Positions 1 through 5,378 of a DNA stretch of 16,440 nucleotides are shown in pieces; the stretch's first letter is position 1, and the number at the start of each line of letters is the position of its first letter. The notes below the pieces were generated by a model. The model saw only the letters and a list, made by a program, of their open reading frames with translations, had not been told where the DNA came from and ran no database searches. Origin of the DNA: Sulfurimonas autotrophica (lineage in GTDB: Bacteria > Campylobacterota > Campylobacteria > Campylobacterales > Sulfurimonadaceae); NCBI GenBank assembly GCA_015662405.1, contig DQUE01000202.1, forward strand, positions 1 to 16,440, written 5' to 3'. Both the position numbers and the translations under genes were made by a program.

Positions 1-1
1 A

Positions 2-211
2 ATTATTGAAGATGTCGAAAAGTATGAGAGAGGCTATTTTAGCGGTGTTTTTGGCGTTTTTGATGGAGAGAGTCTCGATAGTGGTGTGATGATACGATTT
101 ATAGAAAAGTCTGCTGATGGATATATATATAAAAGTGGTGGGGGTATCACTCTAGATAGTGATGCCAAGCGTGAATATGAAGAGTTGCAGGATAAAATAT
201 ATCTGCCATGA
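2..211 (+). CDS. pabB: Aminodeoxychorismate synthase component I (PabB), C-terminal end only
   Basis: Partial gene cut by the window's left edge; about 69 C-terminal residues are visible, ending in TGA at 209-211. The segment carries the ERGYFSGVFGVFDG stretch and the SGGGIT..S motif followed by EYEE...K, which is the end of the chorismate-binding domain shared by PabB, TrpE and isochorismate synthases. The GGGIT variant with the EYEE..K tail is typical of PabB, whereas TrpE usually has GAGIV. PabB aminates chorismate to 4-amino-4-deoxychorismate in the cytoplasm, for folate synthesis. The catalytic core lies outside the window. Its stop overlaps an ATG (ATGA, 208-211), but that frame closes after 16 codons, so no coupled downstream gene is present. 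PabB over TrpE is a confident call but not absolute from so short a piece. Confidence 0.85.
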   Translation: MIEDVEKYERGYFSGVFGVFDGESLDSGVMIRFIEKSADGYIYKSGGGITLDSDAKREYEELQDKIYLP

Positions 212-227
212 GAAAAAGAGATGAGAT

Positions 228-271
228 TTGTTTCCAAATTGTTTCCAAAGAGAGATAGTGTTGTAATCTCA
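228..271 (+). promoter_or_regulatory. Pho-box-like operator: 11-base-phased TTGT direct repeats upstream of the lipoprotein gene
   Basis: TTGTTTCCAAA occurs twice in perfect tandem (228-238 and 239-249). A further TTGTAAT sits at 261-267, exactly two 11-base steps on. Positions 230-245 read GTTTCCAAATTGTTTC, which matches 13 of the 14 defined bases of the C. jejuni PhosR pho-box consensus GTTTCNAAAANGTTTC (consensus recalled, not looked up). Direct repeats with one-helical-turn spacing are the normal operator form of OmpR/PhoB-family regulators, and one such regulator is encoded at 9798-10487. The link to that regulator is inference. Confidence 0.6.
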
Positions 272-277
272 ATGTCT

Positions 278-283
278 TATAAT
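278..283 (+). promoter_or_regulatory. -10 box of the lipoprotein gene promoter
   Basis: A perfect TATAAT, ten bases after the TTGTAAT repeat at 261-267 and 33 bases before the ATG at 317. No standard -35 hexamer is visible, as is common for the housekeeping sigma factor in Campylobacterota and for promoters activated by PhoB-type regulators. The transcription start is expected near 290. Confidence 0.6.
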
Positions 284-316
284 TTCTTTTGTAAAACTAA
301 ACACAAGGAAAAGTTC

Positions 317-1477
317 ATGAAATTTAAAAAAAGTTTAATAAGTCTTGTTGCAGCTTCAGCAATTGCACTCACTGGATGTGGTGGTGGAGATGATGATACA
401 CAAGATCCGCAAACAGAGCAACCAGGTACAGAGCAACCAGGTACAGAGCAACCAGGTACAGAGCAGCCAGGTACAGAGCAGCCAGGTACAGAGCAGCCAG
501 CAGTAACACAAAAAGAGAATCTTTCAGGTGAAATCACAACTGATACAACACTTACAGCAGATAAGGTTTATAGACTCAATGGGCTTGTAACAGTTAAAGA
601 TGGTGCTACACTTACAATTGAGCCAGGAACTATCATCGTAGGGGCAAATGGAACTGGTGCAAATACATCTTATATGGTTATCGATAAAGGTGCGAAAATT
701 AATGCACAAGGTACAGCAGCAAAACCGATTGTATTTATGGGTGAGACTGCTTATGATGGTGGTGCTGATGAGTGGGGTCAATGGGGTGGACTTACTATTA
801 TAGGTAAGGCTGGAAATGATCAGGTTGATCCTTATGAAGTAAATCCTAGCTTTGAAGCAGATAGCTCAGATATGCAAGATAACTCAGGTGTGTTAAAACA
901 TGTGAAGATCCTTAATTCTGGTATTACTATGGAACAAGATAAAGAGATAAATGGTCTCTCTTTAGTTGGTGTTGGTAGCGGTACTACTATTGAAAATATC
1001 ACTGTTAACAAATCTGATGATGACTGTATTGAGCTTTGGGGTGGAACTGTTAATCTTACAAATATAGATGTTTCAGAGTGTAGTGATGATCAGTTTGATA
1101 TTGATGATGGATACAGCGGTACAGTAACAAATTTAAAAATCTATCAAACAACAGGAAATGCTGCTATTGAGATGTCAGGAAATACAGCTGCGACATTTAA
1201 TGGTTTTGATATTCTTGTAAATAACAGTAAAAAAGAGGGTGCTATTTACTTCAAAAAAGATGGTATCGGTGGACACTTTGCAAATGGTACAGTTGTTTAC
1301 AATGTAGATGGTACAAACAATACATTCGGTGCAATCCATTCTAAAGGTGATGCTAATGAAGAGAGCGTTTCATTTGAAAATGTTATTTTAACAGGATCAA
1401 ATACAAATAAATTTACAGGTGACTCTGCTAACGACCTTGAAGCAAAATTTGATGCAGGTAGTGGTAATAGAAAATAA
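317..1477 (+). CDS. Putative beta-helix lipoprotein with PGTEQ-repeat linker, partner-like to TonB-dependent receptors
   Basis: 386-residue predicted lipoprotein. The ATG at 317 is chosen over the upstream in-frame ATG at 221 because AAGGAA (305-310) precedes it, it gives a clean type II signal peptide with lipobox LTGC (Cys21), and the longer start would run through the promoter. After the lipid anchor come Gly and Asp residues, then six TEQPG-type repeats (about residues 33-62), a likely flexible tether. Residues about 70-386 resemble a family often found beside TonB-dependent receptors in marine Proteobacteria and Bacteroidetes: an entry turn (VTVKDGATLTIEPGTIIVG), WGGLTIIG, then NGLSLVGVGSGTTIENI and later rungs of a predicted right-handed parallel beta-helix. 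Two Cys in neighbouring rungs (DDDCIELWGG, SECSDDQ) could form a disulfide. Asp-rich rungs suggest metal or ligand binding (inference). No enzyme active site is recognised. It is a separate transcription unit with its own terminator, just before a Ton operon. Family membership is from recall; function is unknown. Confidence 0.75.
   Translation: MKFKKSLISLVAASAIALTGCGGGDDDTQDPQTEQPGTEQPGTEQPGTEQPGTEQPGTEQPAVTQKENLSGEITTDTTLTADKVYRLNGLVTVKDGATLTIEPGTIIVGANGTGANTSYMVIDKGAKINAQGTAAKPIVFMGETAYDGGADEWGQWGGLTIIGKAGNDQVDPYEVNPSFEADSSDMQDNSGVLKHVKILNSGITMEQDKEINGLSLVGVGSGTTIENITVNKSDDDCIELWGGTVNLTNIDVSECSDDQFDIDDGYSGTVTNLKIYQTTGNAAIEMSGNTAATFNGFDILVNNSKKEGAIYFKKDGIGGHFANGTVVYNVDGTNNTFGAIHSKGDANEESVSFENVILTGSNTNKFTGDSANDLEAKFDAGSGNRK
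413..502 (+). repeat. 15-base in-frame tandem repeat encoding TEQPG
   Basis: Six head-to-tail copies of ACAGAGCARCCAGGT inside the lipoprotein gene. Copies 1-3 (413-457) carry CAA and copies 4-6 (458-502) carry CAG for Gln; the last copy diverges at its end. Within each set the full copies are identical at DNA level, so copy number can change by slippage or recombination without breaking the frame, altering linker length. Confidence 0.9.
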
Positions 1478-1488
1478 CACACCTTTTT

Positions 1489-1515
1489 AAGAATGGTAGA
1501 TCTTCTGCCATTCTT
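1489..1515 (+). terminator. Hairpin just after the lipoprotein gene
   Basis: AAGAATGGTAGA (1489-1500) pairs with TCTGCCATTCTT (1504-1515): a 12-pair stem with one G-T pair and a 3-base loop, starting 11 bases after the stop. It is followed only by a short T-rich stretch, so it may work with the next hairpin or as a 3'-end stabiliser of the mRNA. Confidence 0.55.
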
Positions 1516-1516
1516 T

Positions 1517-1547
1517 GTTGCAGAGTACTCTGCAACTCCTCTTTTTT
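1517..1547 (+). terminator. Rho-independent terminator between the lipoprotein gene and the Ton operon
   Basis: A perfect 20-base palindrome (1517-1536) can fold into an 8-pair stem with a 4-base GTAC loop and is followed by TCCTC and six T (1542-1547). This should end lipoprotein transcription and separate it from the operon. Its T-run directly abuts the operator repeats that begin at 1546. A perfect palindrome could also be a protein-binding site, but the T-tract favours a terminator. Confidence 0.7.
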
Positions 1548-1578
1548 GTCTCCAAATTGTCCCCTTATTGTAACGCTT
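1546..1578 (+). promoter_or_regulatory. Second phased TTGT repeat array (pho-box-like) upstream of the Ton operon
   Basis: TTGT recurs at 1546, 1557 and 1568, each exactly 11 bases apart: TTGTCTCCAAA, TTGTCCCCTTA, TTGTAACGCTT. Bases 1546-1564 match 228-246 at 16 of 19 positions (shared pattern TTGTYTCCAAATTGTYYCC). It is a weaker match to the recalled C. jejuni pho box than the first array. Sharing one phased motif between the two transcription units suggests common control by an OmpR/PhoB-type activator (inference). Confidence 0.5.
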
Positions 1579-1579
1579 T

Positions 1580-1596
1580 TATAATCTCATTATGCT
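1580..1596 (+). promoter_or_regulatory. Promoter -10 region of the Ton operon
   Basis: Two candidate -10 boxes: TATAAT at 1580-1585, and TATGCT at 1591-1596. The second lies 17 bases after TTGTAA (1568-1573), which could then act as a -35. Which one is used cannot be decided from sequence. The GGAG at 1624-1627 is the ribosome binding site for the ATG at 1633. Confidence 0.5.
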
Positions 1597-1632
1597 ATTA
1601 TCCGTTGAAAATATATATTAGATGGAGAAGAG

Positions 1633-2406
1633 ATGGTTGTCAATCATAAAAAAATTGTCTATTCATGTGTAGCGTCGCTTGTTTTTGCTGTAACACTCTC
1701 ATCTGCTACAACAGATGAAAAGTTAGCAGAATCGATTGTCGCGTTGCGTGGAGATGTTGAGAGACTCTATACAGAGGTAAAAGAGAATAAAGAGCGTTAC
1801 TATTCACAGATGAAGTCCCTATCGCTACAAACTATTGATTTGCAGTCACAAATCAATAGAAAAGAGACAGCTTTGAAGCTTTTAAAGAGTGATTTAGAGA
1901 AGATCCAAGAGCAGATTCAAGCAAGTTCAAAAGGTGATAAAGCGATTAGACCTCTGGTACTTGATGGGATTATGCAACTCAAAAAAGCGATCAAAGAGGG
2001 TATTCCTTTTATGGTTGCTGAGCGCATAGCATCACTGCAAAAAATAGAGTCTGATCTAAAAAAGCATCTTATAACAAATGAAAAAGCACTAGCACTTACG
2101 TGGGCGAGTTATGATGATACTATCCGTATAACAAAGGAGATAGGACTCTTTAAGCAAAAAATTACGCTTGAGGGTAAAGAGATCTTAGCAAAAGTTGCTA
2201 AACTGGGTTCTGTTGCACTCTATTTTGAAACGCCAAAAGGTGTTGTTGGTTATGTGCAAAAGAGAGAAGATGGGTATAACTATAAGAAGATTACTGATCC
2301 AAAAGACAAAGAGAAGATTCTTGCTCTCTTTGATGCGCTAAAAAAACAGATTAAGACTGGATTTTTTGAGCTACCAAATGCTTTAGTTTTACAAGGGAGT
2401 AATTAA
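1633..2406 (+). CDS. DUF3450-family periplasmic coiled-coil protein
   Basis: 257 residues. An N-terminal hydrophobic segment (about 7-24, YSCVASLVFAVTL then SSA) looks like a signal peptide, so the mature protein is likely periplasmic. Residues about 28-110 are a long charged helix with heptad character, predicted coiled coil. The C-terminal half has the features I associate with DUF3450: an IPF followed by R near residues 127-133, a helical region with a conserved Tyr, and a final small beta unit with LGSVALYFETPKGVVGYVQ. In gammaproteobacteria DUF3450 genes commonly head operons of TtpC-like ExbB, ExbB, ExbD, TonB and TPR genes, and the same order is seen here, which supports the assignment. 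It probably helps assemble or couple the Ton motor in the periplasm, but no biochemical role is established to my knowledge. The stop is immediately followed by the next ATG, so the two are co-translated. Confidence 0.8.
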   Translation: MVVNHKKIVYSCVASLVFAVTLSSATTDEKLAESIVALRGDVERLYTEVKENKERYYSQMKSLSLQTIDLQSQINRKETALKLLKSDLEKIQEQIQASSKGDKAIRPLVLDGIMQLKKAIKEGIPFMVAERIASLQKIESDLKKHLITNEKALALTWASYDDTIRITKEIGLFKQKITLEGKEILAKVAKLGSVALYFETPKGVVGYVQKREDGYNYKKITDPKDKEKILALFDALKKQIKTGFFELPNALVLQGSN

Positions 2407-3711
2407 ATGAAAATTCTTTTACTATTTCTATTTTTGCTACATACACTCTATGCAGATGAGTTAAGAGAGGCTTATGAGAAAGAGTTTGCATTCTTAAAAG
2501 CACAAAAAACGGAGCTACAAAAGCGTCTTCTTCGAGAGAAGCGTTTTCAAGATCGTGAGATTAAAAAGGCAGAAGCAAAAATCCAAGAGCTGCAAAGCAA
2601 AGTCGTTGCTCTCTCGCAATCTGAGAAGCAATTAGAGGAGCAAATAGCAAAATCAAAAGAGGCGCTTGAGGAGAAAAACTCAAATAGTAATATTACAGCA
2701 AGTGTTATTATTCAAGCAAAATCACTACTGCAAGAGTATGGCGTCGATGTGAATGATAGCAAAGATAGTGATGCCATTGCTGTTTTGCGTCAAGCTTTTT
2801 CAGATACTATTACGCTCTATAAAAGACTCTCATCACTGCAAAAGAGAGAGGGAAAATTTTATCTTTTAGATGGAACACAAACAGATGGTACCATTATAAA
2901 AGTAGGGAATATAGCAGCGTATGGTGTTTCGAAAAAAGCAAACGGTGCTCTTGCTCCTGCTGGAAATGGAGAGTATAAAATTTGGAATGAAGATGCATCT
3001 GCAGATGCGCTTGCATTTGCACAAAATAACCCAAGAAGAGATATTAAGATTTTTATATATGAAAATTTAGATAAAGATGTCGAGTATAAAAAAGTGAAGA
3101 GTCTTGAAGATACCATCAAGGGTGGTGGCACAATTGGCTATATTATTTTGGCACTTGGGGCTTTAGGTATGCTATTGTTGTTAGTGAGAGTCTTTTTACT
3201 TGTAAGATCGCGTTCAAATGTAGAAGAGATAACAAAAGTAGTTGTCCAAAAACTTGAAGAAAATAGAGCAGATGAAGCGCTTGATGCTATTAAAGGTTTC
3301 AAGGGTTCTGCAGCACGTGTTATCAAGGCAGTACTGAGAAATATAGATAGAGATAGAGATCATATTGAAGATGTAATTACTGAGAGTATTTTAAATGAAT
3401 CGAGTCATATTGATCGCTTTGGAAACTTTGTGCTTGTTCTTGCTGCAGTTGCACCTCTGCTTGGTCTTTTGGGAACAGTAACTGGAATGATTGCAACATT
3501 TGATATTATTACAGAGTTTGGAACAGGTGATCCAAAACTGCTCTCTGGTGGTATTTCTGAAGCACTTGTAACGACGATGTTAGGACTTGTTGTAGCTATT
3601 CCTTTACTGCTTTTAGGTAACCTTTTAAGTGGTTGGGCGCAAAATATTAAAGACTCCATGGAGCAAGCAGCGCTTCATATTGTAAATATATTTGAGAAAC
3701 ATAAAGCATAG
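2407..3711 (+). CDS. TtpC-like MotA/TolQ/ExbB proton-channel protein with long periplasmic N-terminus (ExbB1)
   Basis: 434 residues, twice the length of a normal ExbB. Order: signal peptide (about 1-16, ending LYA); predicted coiled coil (about 20-100); a periplasmic region to about 235; a first membrane helix (about 239-265, IGYIILALGALGMLLLLV); a cytoplasmic linker; then the ExbB/TolQ core with two helices, containing LGLLGTVTGM (about 352-361) and ISEALVTTMLGLVVAIP. Glu385 in ISEAL aligns with the essential membrane Glu176 of E. coli ExbB, and the channel Thr positions are kept. This architecture matches TtpC of Vibrio TonB2 systems, which is required for TonB2-dependent uptake. It probably forms part of, or partners, the proton-driven pentamer while its N-terminal domain reaches into the periplasm. 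The ribosome site (AAGGGAG) is inside the end of the preceding gene; the next gene starts 2 bases on. Confidence 0.85.
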   Translation: MKILLLFLFLLHTLYADELREAYEKEFAFLKAQKTELQKRLLREKRFQDREIKKAEAKIQELQSKVVALSQSEKQLEEQIAKSKEALEEKNSNSNITASVIIQAKSLLQEYGVDVNDSKDSDAIAVLRQAFSDTITLYKRLSSLQKREGKFYLLDGTQTDGTIIKVGNIAAYGVSKKANGALAPAGNGEYKIWNEDASADALAFAQNNPRRDIKIFIYENLDKDVEYKKVKSLEDTIKGGGTIGYIILALGALGMLLLLVRVFLLVRSRSNVEEITKVVVQKLEENRADEALDAIKGFKGSAARVIKAVLRNIDRDRDHIEDVITESILNESSHIDRFGNFVLVLAAVAPLLGLLGTVTGMIATFDIITEFGTGDPKLLSGGISEALVTTMLGLVVAIPLLLLGNLLSGWAQNIKDSMEQAALHIVNIFEKHKA

Positions 3712-3713
3712 CT

Positions 3714-4325
3714 ATGAGTACACTACTAAGCTACTGGAGCGAGTTTGTAGATATCATGAACTCTGGTGGAGTTATCATGTGGGTACTTTTTGCTCTAAAC
3801 CTTGCACTTTGGTATGGTTTAGGGTACAGATACCTTACACTCAAACGGGGAAGAGATGGGAATGTGCGATACCTTATAGAAAAGTTAGAAACGAAACCGG
3901 AGAAAAATCCAAAAGGAGTTTTGGATTATGTTGTCTTTGATGCTTTAGAGGCATATAAAGAGGCAAAAGCGATGGGAAAACATCCAAGAAAATATATATA
4001 TGATGCTATTTTCCCTTACTTTATAGCAGTTGGAAAGTACTCAACACTTGTTAAGACAATTGTGATGCTTGCACCACTTATTGGGCTTTTAGGAACCGTT
4101 GTTGGGATGATAGAGACATTTGATGCTCTGCAGACAAGTGCTATGTTCTCGCAAGGGGATAGTATTGCTGGAGGGATTTCAAAAGCACTCTTTACAACAG
4201 AACTTGGTTTAGTAGTCGCAGTTCCTGGTCTTCTTTTTGGAAAGATATTGGAGAGAAAAGAGGAGAACCTTACAGTAGAGTTTGAACAAATTGTAGATAT
4301 ATTGAGTACAAAGGATGAGCGATGA
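3714..4325 (+). CDS. exbB: ExbB proton-channel subunit (short, ExbB2)
   Basis: 203 residues, of normal ExbB length for TonB2-type systems. Membrane segments are predicted at about 18-40, about 108-135 (with GLLGTVVGM; Thr128 aligns with Thr148 of E. coli ExbB) and about 155-178. The inner-membrane channel is expected to use the proton-motive force to drive TonB. One oddity: the position of the essential membrane Glu (E. coli Glu176) is Lys157 here (ISKALFTTELG), while a Glu appears six residues later (Glu163); the longer ExbB1 next door keeps the usual Glu. The 3' end overlaps exbD by four bases (ATGA), indicating translational coupling. Confidence 0.88.
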   Translation: MSTLLSYWSEFVDIMNSGGVIMWVLFALNLALWYGLGYRYLTLKRGRDGNVRYLIEKLETKPEKNPKGVLDYVVFDALEAYKEAKAMGKHPRKYIYDAIFPYFIAVGKYSTLVKTIVMLAPLIGLLGTVVGMIETFDALQTSAMFSQGDSIAGGISKALFTTELGLVVAVPGLLFGKILERKEENLTVEFEQIVDILSTKDER

Positions 4326-4726
4326 GATTTAGAAAAAAGAGTCATAATGTGGATAATATTGATGTCTCTCCACTTATTGATATGGTTTTTATACTTTTAA
4401 TATTTTTTATGGTGACAACAACATTTGTGAAAGATATGCAGCTAGAGATCAACCGTCCATCAGCTGCATCTGCATCATTGGCATCAACAAAGGTGATTCG
4501 TGTCTATATAGATGCTTCTAGTGAGATATATATAGATAATCAGCCAGTGAAGTTATGGGCTATCCAAAGTAAATTGCGTGATCTTTTACGAACATCTACA
4601 GAGAAGTCTGTTTTGGTCATAACAGATGATAAAGTACCTGTAGATATTCTTATTGATGTTATTGATGAGGCTCGAATGAGTGGTGCGAAAGATGTGGCGG
4701 TCTCGACAACAAAAGAGATAGGATAA
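4322..4726 (+). CDS. exbD: ExbD proton-channel subunit
   Basis: 134 residues, the usual ExbD/TolR size. A short cytoplasmic basic N-terminus is followed by IDVSPLIDMVFILLIFFMV, the ExbD signature with one membrane helix (about 17-37). Asp20 corresponds to the proton-carrying Asp25 of E. coli ExbD. Residues about 45-134 form the periplasmic domain, ending in a VSTTKEIG tail. ExbD dimerises inside the ExbB pentamer and transmits rotation or conformational change to TonB. The start codon overlaps the exbB stop, and tonB begins 7 bases after the end. Confidence 0.93.
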   Translation: MRFRKKSHNVDNIDVSPLIDMVFILLIFFMVTTTFVKDMQLEINRPSAASASLASTKVIRVYIDASSEIYIDNQPVKLWAIQSKLRDLLRTSTEKSVLVITDDKVPVDILIDVIDEARMSGAKDVAVSTTKEIG

Positions 4727-4733
4727 AAGAGTA

Positions 4734-5369
4734 ATGCTAGCAAAAGAGTATGCTAAAAAGCACCGTTTTTTCTCAGCACTTCTTATTATGCTTCTTGGTG
4801 GAGTATTCATGGTTGTGCTTGTTGTCTCTTTTACAAAGAGTGCACCAAAAAAAGAGGAAAAAGTAAAAAAAGAGATGAGGCAGGTTAAGAGCGTAAAGAG
4901 TAGAGTAGCCGCAAAAAAACCAAAACCCAAGCCAAAACCAAAACCAAAACGAGCAAAACCAAAAGCTCCGATGCCAAATTTAAACTCATCACTAGGCGGT
5001 TTGGCGATGGATATTCCAGAGTTTCGAAGTGATAATATTGCTGGTGATTCAAGCAAACTGCTTGAGGATATTGCAGAAGATGCGATTATGAATGAAAATA
5101 CTGTTGATGTAAAACCAAGAGTGACTTCACGTCCACCGCTAGAGTATCCAAAAGAGGCAGTAAAAAAAGGTATTAAAGGATATGTAGTTATTAACATGCT
5201 TATCGGAAAAGATGGGAGTGTGGAGGTTGCAAAGGTTTTAGAGTCACAACCTGCTGGGGTTTTTGATCAAGCAGCACTCGATGCTGTTTACTCTTGGAAG
5301 TTTAGTCCAGCAAAATATAAAGCAAAGCCTGTGAGAATGTGGGCAAAACAAAAAATTCGATTTCAGTAG
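4734..5369 (+). CDS. tonB: TonB energy-transducing protein
   Basis: 211 residues. A single N-terminal membrane anchor (about 12-33) is followed by a basic region and a Lys-Pro alternating stretch (about 61-77), the classic extended TonB rod, though short. Residues about 125-211 are the TonB C-terminal domain: a PPLEYP motif, then EAVKKGIKGYVVINMLIGKDG and a final WKFSPAKYKAKPV segment. The domain binds the TonB box of the receptor at the periplasmic face of the outer membrane. The membrane helix contains no His, unlike E. coli TonB (His20), so coupling to ExbB/ExbD may follow the TonB2 pattern; a His lies just before the helix (His10). It sits between exbD and the TPR gene, inside the operon with its probable receptor. 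Confidence 0.92.
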   Translation: MLAKEYAKKHRFFSALLIMLLGGVFMVVLVVSFTKSAPKKEEKVKKEMRQVKSVKSRVAAKKPKPKPKPKPKRAKPKAPMPNLNSSLGGLAMDIPEFRSDNIAGDSSKLLEDIAEDAIMNENTVDVKPRVTSRPPLEYPKEAVKKGIKGYVVINMLIGKDGSVEVAKVLESQPAGVFDQAALDAVYSWKFSPAKYKAKPVRMWAKQKIRFQ

Positions 5370-5378
5370 GTAGTTGTT

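Noticed and set aside
208..258. 16-codon reading frame overlapping the pabB stop
   Set aside because: Too short, no recognisable sequence, and it overlaps the operator-like repeats.
221..316. Longer start (ATG at 221) for the lipoprotein gene
   Set aside because: It would run through the phased repeats and the TATAAT, has no good ribosome site, and would bury the signal peptide and lipobox 32 residues inside the protein.
413..502. Tandem repeats as a CRISPR array
   Set aside because: The 15-base units are head to tail without spacers and encode an in-frame protein linker.
1517..1536. Perfect 20-base palindrome as a repressor operator
   Set aside because: The following T-run and its position right after a gene make a terminator more likely; a binding role cannot be excluded.
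3692..3940. 82-codon + strand frame across the ExbB1/ExbB2 junction
   Set aside because: It lies in another frame of well-supported exbB coding sequence and has no recognisable product.
4586..5197. 203-codon open frame on the - strand opposite exbD and tonB
   Set aside because: A shadow of the Lys/Pro-rich and charged coding strand; low-complexity Phe/Gly/Ser product with no ribosome site or family resemblance.
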